DNA from: an uncultured Spartobacteria bacterium
GTDB taxonomy: Bacteria > Verrucomicrobiota > Verrucomicrobiia > Chthoniobacterales > Terrimicrobiaceae
Direction: 5' to 3'
Length of the DNA stretch: 64,000 nucleotides
Assembly (NCBI GenBank): GCA_937960895.1
Contig: CALCJD010000115.1
Span: forward strand, 19,653 to 83,652
Under the pieces are notes generated by a model that searched no databases, was not told the origin of the DNA, and worked only from the letters and a program-made list of their open reading frames with translations. Made by a program: the position numbers and the translations under genes. Positions 42,753-52,045 of the stretch are shown piece after piece. Positions within the stretch are counted from its first letter, which is position 1, and every line of letters begins with the position of its first letter.

Positions 42753-43306
42753 GACTGGCCGTCGGAAGTGTCCTGTTTGTTCTGGCGGTCTTTTTTGCCC
42801 TGATTCTCCAGGAGTTCATTCCGCCGGTGAAGGCCCTCCACGGCGCGCGCGTACTGCTCGTTCCGATGATCTTTTGCTACGCCGCCATGGTCATGCCGGC
42901 CTGGCTGATGCTGCTGGCGGCCCTCTTCACGGGATTCCTCACCGATCTCAACTATCTCCATGTGGTGGATGGCCAGGTTGAAATCGGGCTGGGTTTCTCT
43001 ATCGTTTTTTTTGTGTTATTCGGGTTGCTGGCCAACGGATTTCAACCGGCGTTCCGGCGGGGACATTGGTGGTTGCACATCCTTCTCTCCGCCCTGGGCA
43101 CCTCCGTTTTCCTCCTGCTGCAATTCGGCATGATCACCCTTCGCCGTGAAGGGTTCTTCTTCAACGAACTGGTGGCCTGGCGCATCCTCGGACCGGGCCT
43201 CATGGCCGCGGTGCTCAGTCCGTTGCTGCACCTGCTCGTCGTGCAGGCGGGCCAGTTCCTGCCCGACGACATCAACGCCCTGGGAGGCTACCGGGACGAA
43301 CGATGA
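42749..43306 (+). CDS. mreD: Rod-shape-determining protein MreD
   Basis: A 185-residue integral membrane protein with about five helices and few charged residues, placed between mreC and the class B PBP. The sequence itself is poorly conserved, as usual for MreD, so the call rests on topology and position. It overlaps mreC by four bases and mrdA by four bases, implying coupled translation. Confidence 0.87.
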   Translation: MRLAVGSVLFVLAVFFALILQEFIPPVKALHGARVLLVPMIFCYAAMVMPAWLMLLAALFTGFLTDLNYLHVVDGQVEIGLGFSIVFFVLFGLLANGFQPAFRRGHWWLHILLSALGTSVFLLLQFGMITLRREGFFFNELVAWRILGPGLMAAVLSPLLHLLVVQAGQFLPDDINALGGYRDER

Positions 43307-45531
43307 AACGCAGTGTTCCCCAGCTCCGGCTCGCCTTCCTTGGCATCCTCATGATGCTGGGACTGGCCGCCATCGTGGTACGCCTCTGGCAGGTGCAGAT
43401 CGCCCAGTATCCCAAATACGCCAAGATGGTCGCCTCCGGCTCGCGCGTGAAGGTGCGCATCCCGGCGGTGCGCGGCGAGATCCGCGATCGCAACGGCATC
43501 GTCCTGGTGGAAAACCGCATGAGCGTCGACGTGGCCTTTTACCTCCCGGAAATGGTCCGCGCCTACCGCCAGCAGAACGGCTACCTGCCGCTGGAGGACG
43601 ACACCATCCGCGTGCACGGGATGCTCCGGGAAACCAAGACGGCCAACATCGAAAAAATCGTGCGGGAAATCATCATTCCCGAACTCGAAAAATACAACCT
43701 GGCCGAGGACTACAACTCGCGGAAACTCAAGATCCACTACAAGAACAACGTCGAGGTGCCCTTCAATTACCTGCAGGACATCGATTTCGAGGCCAACGCG
43801 GTATTCTCCGAGCGCAACCTGAGCCTGCCCGGACTGCGCATTGAACAAAAACCGGTGCGCAAATACGTCTACGGCGCCCTCGGCGCGCATTTCCTGGGTT
43901 ATGTCGGTCCGCCCACCAACCTCGACAAGCTGCCGGACATCAAGGACTTCGATTTCTACGACCCCGACGTCGAGGGCAAGACCCAGATCGAGCTCTACAT
44001 GAACGACTACCTCAAGGGGACCCCGGGGGTGCGGATCCTGCAACGGGACGTCAAGGGTGTGATCAAGCAGGACGATGTCAAAATCGTCGAACCCAAGCAG
44101 GGCGCAAACGTCTATCTCACCATCGACGCCCGCATCCAATACATCGCCGAAAAGGCCCTGCGGGCCGTCGGACGCGGCGCGGCGGTGGTGATCGATCCCA
44201 ACAACGGCGACATCCTCGCCATGGCCTCCGTGCCCTCCTACGACCCCAACACCTTCATTCCCTCCATCGCGGCCAAGGACTGGCTGGAGCTGAACAAGGA
44301 TGAGACCGATCCGCTGCTCAATCGCGCCATCAGCGCCTACGCCCCGGGATCGACCTACAAGATTCCCATCAGTCTCGCCGGCATGCTGGCGGGCATCGGC
44401 GACCGGTCCTTCAACTGCGCGGGCGGCGTCACCTACGGCAACAAGTTCATGCGCTGCTGGATCGCGGACAAGGGCGGCGCACACGGCACCATCAACCTGC
44501 CCACCGCCATCAAGGTCTCCTGCAACGCGTTTTTCTACCAATACGGCAACACCGCCGGCATCGACCAGATCGTCGCCATGGGCAACCTGCTCGGACTGGG
44601 TCAGAAATCCGGCATCCCGCTCTCGGGCGAGGCGCCCGGGGTGCTGCCGGGTCCGGAATGGCTGGCCCAGATCAATCCCAACGAACGCTGGAGCAGCGGC
44701 TACACCGCCAACACCTCGATCGGCCAGGGCATGGTGCTGGCCACTCCGCTGCAAATGGCCATGGTGACCGCCGCCGTGGCCAACGGGGGCACGGTTTATT
44801 ATCCGCGCCTCATCGACAAGGTCCTCTCCCAGGACGGCGAGGTGCTCCTCCGGGAACCCGCCAAGGTCCGCGCCAACCTGATCACCGACGGAGGACTCAA
44901 ACCGGAGCAGATCGAAAAGGTCCGGATGGGCATGAAGAAGGTCGTGAACGAGGCCGGCGGAACCGCCGGCAAGGCACGCATCAAAAACATGGAGGTTGCG
45001 GGCAAGACGGGCACCGCCCAGTTCTGGCGCAGCGGCAAGAAGGACAACCACACCTGGTTCATCGCCTTCGCGCCCTACGACAAACCCAAATACGCGGTCT
45101 GCGTGATCGTCCAGGGAGCCAAGTCCGGCGGCGGAGTCGCCGCCCCCATCGCCGCGAAGATCCTCGAGGATTCCTTCGAGCTGGATCGCGAACCGGCCCC
45201 GGGTCAGGAAAAGAAACCCTTTGAACTCACCGCCCTCGAACCGGCCAAGGGCAGTTTCGCCTTCATCGAAAGCGTCGACTTCAACCGGGACATTCCCGCC
45301 GCCTCCCGCATCGATGCCGACGAGGAACAGGGATCCAGCGATGCCGTCGGCACCACCCAGGAGACCCGCGCGACCGCCCGGCCCAGCGTGCGCGAGGAGG
45401 CCGACGAGGCCGGACGTGTGAAAAAACAGGAGCGCAAGCCGAGCGGCATTGAAAAATTCTTCAACAACATTTTTAAAGGCGGAAAGAAGAAGGAGGACCG
45501 GAAACCCTCCCAACCCTCCGGACGCCGATGA
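43303..45531 (+). CDS. mrdA: Penicillin-binding protein 2 (elongasome transpeptidase)
   Basis: A 742-residue class B PBP. It has an N-terminal membrane anchor, a pedestal domain with VRGEIRDRNGIVLVEN, and a transpeptidase domain with SxxK as PGSTYK (~350), SCN (~406) and KTGTAQ (~568). It crosslinks peptidoglycan during rod elongation. The C-terminal ~90 residues form a charged, low-complexity tail (ERKPSGIEKFFNNIFKGGKKK). rodA, often its neighbour, is not in this cluster. Confidence 0.96.
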   Translation: MKRSVPQLRLAFLGILMMLGLAAIVVRLWQVQIAQYPKYAKMVASGSRVKVRIPAVRGEIRDRNGIVLVENRMSVDVAFYLPEMVRAYRQQNGYLPLEDDTIRVHGMLRETKTANIEKIVREIIIPELEKYNLAEDYNSRKLKIHYKNNVEVPFNYLQDIDFEANAVFSERNLSLPGLRIEQKPVRKYVYGALGAHFLGYVGPPTNLDKLPDIKDFDFYDPDVEGKTQIELYMNDYLKGTPGVRILQRDVKGVIKQDDVKIVEPKQGANVYLTIDARIQYIAEKALRAVGRGAAVVIDPNNGDILAMASVPSYDPNTFIPSIAAKDWLELNKDETDPLLNRAISAYAPGSTYKIPISLAGMLAGIGDRSFNCAGGVTYGNKFMRCWIADKGGAHGTINLPTAIKVSCNAFFYQYGNTAGIDQIVAMGNLLGLGQKSGIPLSGEAPGVLPGPEWLAQINPNERWSSGYTANTSIGQGMVLATPLQMAMVTAAVANGGTVYYPRLIDKVLSQDGEVLLREPAKVRANLITDGGLKPEQIEKVRMGMKKVVNEAGGTAGKARIKNMEVAGKTGTAQFWRSGKKDNHTWFIAFAPYDKPKYAVCVIVQGAKSGGGVAAPIAAKILEDSFELDREPAPGQEKKPFELTALEPAKGSFAFIESVDFNRDIPAASRIDADEEQGSSDAVGTTQETRATARPSVREEADEAGRVKKQERKPSGIEKFFNNIFKGGKKKEDRKPSQPSGRR

Positions 45532-45591
45532 CCCCCCCAGTCACCCCCACCCCATTTTCCTCCGTCCGCGGGGGACAACCCTCATCATTAC

Positions 45592-47172
45592 ATGATCGAA
45601 ACTGTCAAAAAACTTCTTGGCCTAGGAAGAAAGTCCACCGGAATTAAACTCATCGTCAGCTGCGAGCGCCTGGAAAAGCGCGTCGCCCTCCTCGAAAACG
45701 ACCGTCTCGAGGAATACACCACCGAACGCGAATCCGACCGCAACATTGTCGGCGCGATCTACAAGGGCAAGGTCCGCAACATCGAAGCGGGCATCAAGGC
45801 CATGTTCATCGACATCGGCTTTGAAAAGAACGCCTTCCTCCAGTTTTGGGACGCCATCCCCGCCGCCCTCGACAGCGGCGTCGAGGCGGTCAGCCGCTCC
45901 GGACACAGCCCGAACAAAAAGAAGGGCCAGAAAATCACCCACAAGGACGTGCCGAACATCTATCCGGTCGGCTCCGACATTCTCGTGCAGGTGAAAAAGG
46001 GTCCCATCGGCAACAAGGGTCCCCGCATCACCACGGACATCAGCCTCGCCGGACGCTACCTCGTGCTGATGCCTTTCAACGACCAGTGCGGCATCTCCCG
46101 GAAGATCGAGGATCCCAAGGAGCGCGACCGCCTGCGCAAGATCCTCCGCGAACTGGACATCCCGGAGGGCATGGGCGTGATCATCCGCACCGTCGGCCAG
46201 GGTCAGCGCGCGCGCTATTTCGTCCGCGACCTCAGCATCCTCCTCGAGCAGTGGGCCGAGATCCAGAAGGGCATGCAGGAAAAACCCGCCCCGGCCTGCC
46301 TCTTTCAGGAACCCGGACTCATCGAACGCACCGTGCGGGATTTCCTCACCGACGACGTCGACGCCGTCATTGTGGACGACCCCAAGGCCTTCGAGCAGAT
46401 GCAGAACCTGGTCGGGCAGATTTCCAAGCGTGCGCGCAAGCGCATCCAGCTCTACACCGGCGCCCAGCCGATCTTCGACTGCTTCGGCGTGCAGGCGCAG
46501 ATTGATGCGGCCTTCCGCCGCCAGGTCTGGCTGCCCTGCGGCGGCTACATCGTGATCGACGAAACCGAGGCCCTCATTGCCATCGACGTCAACACCGGCC
46601 GCAACAAGGGCTCGAAGGACATGGAGAAGACCATTCTCCAGACCAACCTTGAGGCGGCGGACGAGATCTGCCGTCAGATCCGCCTGCGCAACATCGGCGG
46701 CATCATCATCGGCGACTTCATCGACATGAAGAGCCGCAAGGATCAGCAGGCGGTGTACCAGCGCGTGAAGGAACGCCTCAAACGCGACAAGGCCCGCACG
46801 CATGTGCTGCCCATCTCGCCGCTCGGCCTCATGGAAATGACCCGCCAGCGCGCGGCGGAAAGCCTCGCCAGCACCCAGTTCACCACCTGCCCGCACTGCA
46901 ACGGACGCGGGGTGATCAAGAGCCCGATGACCATGAGCGTCGAGCTCCAGCGCGCCCTGCATGCGGTCATGCGCAAGCACCAGGACACCGTCCACGAGGT
47001 GAAGGTGATCGTCCACCCCGACCTCCTCGAGCGCCTGCGCACGGAGGACGAGGAACACCTCATCGACATCGAGCGCCGGTATGCCGGACGCCTGAGCTTC
47101 CGCTCCGACCCGACCTTCCATCAGGAAAAATTCGTCATCACCAACGCGCTCACCGGCGCGGAGTTGAAATAA
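45592..47172 (+). CDS. rng: Ribonuclease G (RNase E/G family)
   Basis: A 526-residue endoribonuclease for rRNA maturation and mRNA decay. An N-terminal S1 domain starts YKGKVRNIEAGIKAMFIDIG and carries an insert rich in K and P (~95-125). The catalytic metal aspartates lie in IAIDVNTGRNKG and IIGDFIDMKS. The zinc-link cysteines are in TTCPHCNGRG. It lacks the long C-terminal scaffold of RNase E, so RNase G-type. Starts 60 bases after mrdA, as in many mre operons. Confidence 0.93.
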   Translation: MIETVKKLLGLGRKSTGIKLIVSCERLEKRVALLENDRLEEYTTERESDRNIVGAIYKGKVRNIEAGIKAMFIDIGFEKNAFLQFWDAIPAALDSGVEAVSRSGHSPNKKKGQKITHKDVPNIYPVGSDILVQVKKGPIGNKGPRITTDISLAGRYLVLMPFNDQCGISRKIEDPKERDRLRKILRELDIPEGMGVIIRTVGQGQRARYFVRDLSILLEQWAEIQKGMQEKPAPACLFQEPGLIERTVRDFLTDDVDAVIVDDPKAFEQMQNLVGQISKRARKRIQLYTGAQPIFDCFGVQAQIDAAFRRQVWLPCGGYIVIDETEALIAIDVNTGRNKGSKDMEKTILQTNLEAADEICRQIRLRNIGGIIIGDFIDMKSRKDQQAVYQRVKERLKRDKARTHVLPISPLGLMEMTRQRAAESLASTQFTTCPHCNGRGVIKSPMTMSVELQRALHAVMRKHQDTVHEVKVIVHPDLLERLRTEDEEHLIDIERRYAGRLSFRSDPTFHQEKFVITNALTGAELK

Positions 47173-47180
47173 GGGACCGG

Positions 47181-47207
47181 CCGGCGGGATCCCCGCGCTC
47201 CCGCCGG
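47181..47207. terminator. Hairpin between convergent rng and asnB
   Basis: CCGGCGGGA-N9-TCCCGCCGG gives a perfect 9-bp stem nine bases after the rng stop. No T-run follows on either strand, so it may act as a Rho-dependent end or an RNA stabiliser. Confidence 0.4.
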
Positions 47208-47262
47208 TCTCCCCCCGCATGCCGGCAAGATCCCGGTCCGGGAATCCGGCCGGAACCGCGCC

Positions 47263-49167
47263 TCAGGGCCGCTCCCCGTCGAGAAAGACGCGGTGCCAGA
47301 GCTCGAGAATGACCAGCGCCATAACCTGCTTGAGGTAAACAAACTCGCGGGTCTGCATCTTCCCGAGAAGCGCCTTCACGTAGGCGGGGTCGAAGTAGCC
47401 GCGCCGGCGGATCTGGTCCTCGTTGAGCGTTTCCCCGATGAGGCGCCGGATCTGCGGGTGTTCGAAGAAGAATTCCATCGGCAGGAAAAAGGGATTCTTT
47501 TTCCGGCCCGTCACCTCGGGCGGCAGGAGTTTGCGGGCGATGCGGCGTTCGATGATCTTGTCGCGCAGGCCGTTGTTTTTGAGCCGCGGCGGCACGCGGA
47601 AGGCCTGTTCGATGAGATGGTGGTCGAGAAAGGGCAGGCGCACTTCCAGGGAATGCGCCATGGTGTTTTTGTCCTGCCGGATGATGCACCAGTCCTGCAG
47701 CCATTCGTCCCACTGGATTTTCAGCAGGCGGTCGAGGAAGGCCCCCGAAGGGTCCCGCACGGGCGGGATCCACGCGTCGGTGGCGAGCGCCTTGAATTCG
47801 CCGGTGTAAAGCGCCGCGCGCGCCTCGCGGGGCCAGAGGGTTTTGAGGGCGATGTAATTTTCGAACAGATTCCTCCGCCGATAGTTTCCCAGGAAGTCGA
47901 CCAGCCGCGCCTTGCCCTGCTCGCCGAGCTTGGCCGGGAAGACAAAGAACCTGGTCAGGAATTCCACCGGCAGCGCGCGCAGCACGGGCATGGCCACGCC
48001 GTCATGCAGAAATCCGGGCACGAACTGGTGATACCATTCCGCGAGCCGGATCACGTTCTGGAAGGAATAGCCGCCGAAAATCTCGTCGGCCCCCTCGCCG
48101 CTGATGACCACCTTGAGGTCCTTCGCCGCCCCTTCGGCCAGCTTGTAAAACGCCACAATGAGGGCGTCCCCGACGGGGCGGTCCATGTGATAAACCACCT
48201 TCGGCAGGAGATCAAAATCCTCCGGTGTGCATTGGATCTCGTGGTGATTCGTCCCGAGCAGCCGCGCGGTCTCCGCGGCGGCGTGGGTTTCATCCCCGGG
48301 CGAATTGAACCCGATCGAATAGGTGTTCACCCGGCTGCTGTGCTCGGTCATGAGCGCCACGAGCAGCGAGGAATCCACGCCCGCGCTGAGATATCCCCCC
48401 ACCGGCACGTCGCTGCGCATGGTCAGCCGCACGGCCTTCCGCAGGATGTCCTCGGTCCTTTGGATCAGCTCCCCGTCGGGAGGATACGGACCCTGAAAAA
48501 TCGGCACGTCCCAATACCGTTCGATGGAAATTTCCCCCGTCGCCGAAAGCCGCATCGTGTGGGCCGCGGGCAGGGTGAAGATGCCCTCGAACATGGTGCG
48601 GGGTTCCGGCACGTAACGCAGGGCGAGATACGCATCGATGGCCGCGTGATTGCAGGAGCGCGGAACGTCGGGACATTGCAGGAGCGCCTTGACCTCCGAA
48701 GCGAAGAGGAAGCGGCCGTTGCGATGGTGGTAATAGAACGGCTTCTGTCCGCAGCGGTCGCGCGCAAAAAAGGTCTCGCCGGTCCGCGCATCGTGCACGG
48801 CAAAGGCAAACATGCCGTTGAAGCGTTTGACGCAGTCGCGGCCCCATTCCTCGTAGGCATGCACGATGACCTCCGTGTCGGAGCGGGTTTGGAAGCGGTG
48901 TCCGCGGCCGGCCAGTTCCTCGCGAAGCTCGAGGTAGTTGTAGATTTCCCCGTTGTAACAGACGGCGAGCGAACGGTCCTCGTTGAAGATCGGCTGCCGG
49001 CCGCCTTCCAGGTCGATGATGGAAAGCCGGCGCATGCCCATCGCGAACCGGTGCGGTTCATCCTCGTAAAATCCCTCCCCGTCCGGTCCGCGGTGAACGA
49101 GGCTGGCACCCATCCGGGCCAGGAGGCCTTTGTCCACAAAACCGGAAAAACCAAATATGCCGCACAT
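47263..49167 (-). CDS. asnB: Asparagine synthase (glutamine-hydrolysing)
   Basis: A 634-residue enzyme from MCGIFGFSGF, where Cys2 is the glutaminase nucleophile; an upstream in-frame extension is not real. The glutaminase domain has LVHRGPDGEG, YNGEIYNYLELR and SDTEVIVHAYEEWG. The synthetase domain has the PPi loop as YLSAGVDSSLLVAL (usually SGGLDSS) and the metal/ATP region GEGADEIFGGY. Length fits stand-alone AsnB of the type common in surface-polysaccharide loci, so the amide acceptor could be a sugar acid rather than aspartate. Divergent from the deaminase with a 264-base spacer. Confidence 0.9.
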   Translation of the reverse strand: MCGIFGFSGFVDKGLLARMGASLVHRGPDGEGFYEDEPHRFAMGMRRLSIIDLEGGRQPIFNEDRSLAVCYNGEIYNYLELREELAGRGHRFQTRSDTEVIVHAYEEWGRDCVKRFNGMFAFAVHDARTGETFFARDRCGQKPFYYHHRNGRFLFASEVKALLQCPDVPRSCNHAAIDAYLALRYVPEPRTMFEGIFTLPAAHTMRLSATGEISIERYWDVPIFQGPYPPDGELIQRTEDILRKAVRLTMRSDVPVGGYLSAGVDSSLLVALMTEHSSRVNTYSIGFNSPGDETHAAAETARLLGTNHHEIQCTPEDFDLLPKVVYHMDRPVGDALIVAFYKLAEGAAKDLKVVISGEGADEIFGGYSFQNVIRLAEWYHQFVPGFLHDGVAMPVLRALPVEFLTRFFVFPAKLGEQGKARLVDFLGNYRRRNLFENYIALKTLWPREARAALYTGEFKALATDAWIPPVRDPSGAFLDRLLKIQWDEWLQDWCIIRQDKNTMAHSLEVRLPFLDHHLIEQAFRVPPRLKNNGLRDKIIERRIARKLLPPEVTGRKKNPFFLPMEFFFEHPQIRRLIGETLNEDQIRRRGYFDPAYVKALLGKMQTREFVYLKQVMALVILELWHRVFLDGERP

Positions 49168-49431
49168 TGCTGATTTGCTCCCGCCGTTCCGGAGGGGAAT
49201 CCCATCCCTAGTCCGGGCGGGGGTGCAGTCAAACCAAAACGGCGCGCCCCCACGGCCCGGAACAACCGGCCGCGCTTTCTCCTTGCCTTTTGGTTTCTCC
49301 TGTCCCTTAGTGACCCCGTGCACCCGGCCTGATTCTCCCCCGGCCGCCTCTCCCTTTTTTCCGGCTCTTTCCTGTCCCGACCGGGCGCCGGATTTTTCCT
49401 CCCACAGCAACTGCAAACACCACACAAGGAA

Positions 49432-50019
49432 ATGAGCACAGACATTGACCTCGAATCCCGGAGGAAGTTCCTCCACGAAGCCACCAAACTGGCCATCGAA
49501 TCCGTTGAAAAAGGCTGGGGCGGTCCCTTTGGCGCCGTGATCGTGAAAGACGGGGAAATCATCGGCCGCGGCCAGAATCGCGTCCTGCTGACCGGCATCC
49601 CGGTTTATCACGCGGAAGTGACCGCCATCATCGACGCCTGCAGCCGGATCAATTCCAAGGCGCTGCTGGGTTCCGGCTGCTACGAGGGCAACCTCAAGCT
49701 GATTCCGCGTCCGGAGGGTTCCTCCGATCCGGTGCCGGAACGCGCGCAGATGCTCAAGGGGTGCGAAATCTACATCAACGGCGCGCCCTGTCCGATGTGC
49801 ATGAGCGCGATTTACTGGGCGCGCATCGACCGGGTGTTTTTCGGCACCAGCCTCGAGGACGCCAGCCGGATCGGGTTCGACGACGAGTTCCAATACATCG
49901 ACTTCCGTCTGCCGTGGACGGAGCGCAAGGCCGTCCGGTGCTTCCCCGGTTTCGAGCGGGAGTATGCCCTGAAGGCCTGCGAAGCCTGGCTCAACAAGCC
50001 CGACCGGCATCCCTACTGA
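49432..50019 (+). CDS. Guanine-deaminase-like cytidine/deoxycytidylate deaminase family protein
   Basis: A 195-residue zinc hydrolase. The active-site HAEVTAIIDAC (~60) supplies one zinc ligand and the catalytic glutamate, and APCPMCMSAIYWARIDRVFFG (~121) the two cysteines. The closest resemblance is GuaD (guanine to xanthine). A ~35-residue insert (GSGCYEGNLKLIPRPEGSSD) between the motifs is longer than in the small GuaD proteins and could alter specificity. Confidence 0.82.
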   Translation: MSTDIDLESRRKFLHEATKLAIESVEKGWGGPFGAVIVKDGEIIGRGQNRVLLTGIPVYHAEVTAIIDACSRINSKALLGSGCYEGNLKLIPRPEGSSDPVPERAQMLKGCEIYINGAPCPMCMSAIYWARIDRVFFGTSLEDASRIGFDDEFQYIDFRLPWTERKAVRCFPGFEREYALKACEAWLNKPDRHPY

Positions 50020-50164
50020 GGCCCCGCCCCGACCGTCCGGAAGCCCCGCCTCCCCCTTGGCGCGCGGCGGCCGAACGGCCTGTCCTTCCCGCGGAGGGTT
50101 GCCTCCTTCCGGGACATGGTGCGATGCTGGGAACGTGACAGATTTCCCCGTGAAAACATTTCCC

Positions 50165-50611
50165 ATGAAAACCCTCTTCGTTCTCATCCTGGGCCTGCTG
50201 CCCGCGGTGGCGCTGGCCGGCCTCGGTGACCCCGAGGTCCGCATCCTGGAAAAGTTCGGTCCCTCGGTGAAGGAGACGGAGAGCAGCGGGGTGGGGGAAA
50301 GGCTGCTCTTTTACGAAAAGGGCGGCGTGGGAATCGGCGTGGAGTATTGGAAGGGGAAGGCGGCCTGCCTGTTTTACAAAAAGACCATCCGCTCCGAAAA
50401 ATTCACGGATGCCGAAATCGAAGCCCTTCTCGAGGAGAGCCGGGGAAATTCGTTTTGGGAAAACGCGCATGTCATCGGCGAGGGAAAACGCTGGGCCCGC
50501 AAGGACGGCGGGGCGGTGGCCCATTACATCCCCTCGCAGGACCTGCTGATCATCATGACGGATGCGTTTGCCCTGGAGCGGATGAAACGCAAGGCGGCCT
50601 CAGGTCAGTAG
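50165..50611 (+). CDS. Small exported protein of unknown function
   Basis: A 148-residue product with a signal peptide (TLFVLILGLLPAVALAGLG). The mature domain is mixed alpha/beta, with LLFYEKGGVGIGVEYW, FTDAEIEALLEES and AVAHYIPSQDLLIIMTDAF. No family recognised. ATG 50165 is chosen because it opens the signal peptide. The stop overlaps the convergent glycosyltransferase gene by 12 bases. Confidence 0.6.
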   Translation: MKTLFVLILGLLPAVALAGLGDPEVRILEKFGPSVKETESSGVGERLLFYEKGGVGIGVEYWKGKAACLFYKKTIRSEKFTDAEIEALLEESRGNSFWENAHVIGEGKRWARKDGGAVAHYIPSQDLLIIMTDAFALERMKRKAASGQ

Positions 50612-51514
50612 CGCCGCGGCGTCCAGCACGGGTTCGACCGGCAGATTTTTCAGCCGCCGCTTGCCGTCCTTCGACGGCGGCGCCTGGATGGCGGGATTGC
50701 GCGGCGTGCCGCGGTGCCAGTTGGGCATGTGGGTCGGACCGAAGAGGGTAAGGCTGGAAACCCCGAAGGCCTGGGCGAGATGCGAGGCGGCGCCGTCCAC
50801 GGTCAGGACCGCCTGCGCCCGGGAGCACAGCCAGAGGAAATTTTCCAGCGAGGTCTGACTGGCCACGCTGCGCACCGCCGGTCCGGCCCGCTCGGCAATC
50901 TCCCGACAGTGCGCAAGCTGCCAGTCGGTCGAAGCGCTGGTCATGAGAAACCTCCAGCCCCTCGCTTCGTGCAGGCGGCGGAGCACCTCCGCCCAACGCC
51001 CCGCCACCCAGCATTTCTGGCGCCAGCCCGAGGTCGGATTCAGCAGCACAAACGGCGTGTCGTCGAGGCCGGCGGGACGCCAGGCGTCGGGCGGCCGGTT
51101 GAGGCGGGGCGGCCGGAAGGGGCCGTCGGGAGGAACCGGGGTGTTTTCCCAAAAATATTCCGCCACATAACGGTCGCCGAGTTCGGGCACAATGACCTCG
51201 CCAAACAGCGGACGATGAAACCACTGCATTTCCCGCTTTTCCGGCAGCACGCACTGTTTTTTGGAGGCCGGCGCGAGCAGGGAACGGAGCGCGGATTTGT
51301 TGAGCGGGTCGTAACAGACCAGATGGCCGAGCCGGGTCAGGGGCAGGCCGGACTGAAAAACCACCCCCTCCATGAGCTGCAGCACCGGGGCGTGGCCCGC
51401 ACGGGTCAACACCCGCACCGGCGGACCATGGAAAGCCCGCAGGCGCGCCAGGGCGGGCTCGAGCAGGACGAGATCACCCAACTGCTTGTGAAACACAACG
51501 TAACAACCCGGCAT
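50600..51514 (-). CDS. Glycosyltransferase family 9 (ADP-heptose transferase-like)
   Basis: A 304-residue GT-B protein of the heptosyltransferase family. It has an N-terminal HKQLGDLVLLEPALARLR, the phosphate-binding region LLNPTSGWRQKCW, the nucleotide-sugar acidic region LTVDGAASHLAQAFGVSSLTLFGPT and the terminal NW/R contact. It would add heptose or another sugar to lipopolysaccharide core or a surface glycan in the cytoplasm. Other LPS genes are not adjacent. Confidence 0.87.
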   Translation of the reverse strand: MPGCYVVFHKQLGDLVLLEPALARLRAFHGPPVRVLTRAGHAPVLQLMEGVVFQSGLPLTRLGHLVCYDPLNKSALRSLLAPASKKQCVLPEKREMQWFHRPLFGEVIVPELGDRYVAEYFWENTPVPPDGPFRPPRLNRPPDAWRPAGLDDTPFVLLNPTSGWRQKCWVAGRWAEVLRRLHEARGWRFLMTSASTDWQLAHCREIAERAGPAVRSVASQTSLENFLWLCSRAQAVLTVDGAASHLAQAFGVSSLTLFGPTHMPNWHRGTPRNPAIQAPPSKDGKRRLKNLPVEPVLDAAALLT

Positions 51515-51677
51515 GGAAAAAACGCCTTCCTAGACGACCCCGGGAATTTTTCCAAACATTCCCATCCGGGTTCTTTTTCGGTTCCCCACAAAATCCCGCT
51601 CCCGCCGCGGATCGCACGCCGCCCCGGAGCACCCCGAAAATTTTTTTGAGAATTTCCCTTGCAGCCGAAAAAAATTA

Positions 51678-51751
51678 GGGCATGGTAACGCCCGTTCTGG
51701 GGGGAACAGCAGGCCGCTGAAGCACTCGTTTCGGCGGCCTGCAATTTTTTT
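51678..51751 (+). ncRNA. Candidate small RNA with three hairpins and an intrinsic terminator
   Basis: Three hairpins abut: GGGC-N8-GCCC (51678-51693), GTTC-N6-GAAC (51694-51707) and a 13-bp stem (51709-51742, one GU pair), then TTTTTTT. No plus-strand gene lies upstream within the gap, so the terminator must end a short transcript starting in this region. A clean promoter is not visible. No known RNA family recognised. Confidence 0.55.
51709..51751 (+). terminator. Strong Rho-independent terminator
   Basis: Stem GCAGGCCGCTGAA / TTCGGCGGCCTGC (13 pairs, one GU), 8-base loop and seven Ts (51745-51751). One of the clearest terminators in the window. It points rightward and belongs to the candidate small RNA, since the gene on its left is on the opposite strand. 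Confidence 0.85.
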
Positions 51752-51929
51752 GGGGGAAAATCCCCCGCGGGAAAATTTTCCGCCCCCCCGGGGGAACGTC
51801 GGCAATCGGCAATTTGTAATACGTTGAGCGAAAATCACTAAAGCACAGAGGCGCTCTCCCCGTCCGCAGGAATCCCCGGGGCTTTCGGAGGGAAAAAACG
51901 GGCGGCTCAAAAAACTTTTTTATTTTTCT

Positions 51930-51959
51930 TTGAACGTTCGGGGGGCCTCAGGGTCAAAT
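51930..51959 (+). promoter_or_regulatory. Possible phoB promoter
   Basis: TTGAAC (51930-51935), 18-base spacer, TCAAAT (51954-51959). Transcription from about 51966 would give a ~150-base leader containing the long hairpin. No convincing Pho box is seen. Confidence 0.4.
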
Positions 51960-51979
51960 CATATTGGTTAAGGCAGCAT

Positions 51980-52045
51980 ATTCGGGCCACCGCGGTTCAG
52001 TTTCCTTTGTTCTGAGCGATGTCGCGTGTGGCCCGAATCCTTTTT
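51980..52045 (+). promoter_or_regulatory. Long leader hairpin followed by a T5 run, upstream of phoB
   Basis: ATTCGGGCCAC (51980-51990) pairs with GTGGCCCGAAT (52028-52038). Inside, CGCG/CGCG and GTTCAG/CTGAGC extend the stem to 21 pairs with one 5-base bulge and an 11-base loop. TTTTT follows at 52041. It may be an attenuator in the phoB leader or the end of a small transcript. Confidence 0.6.
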
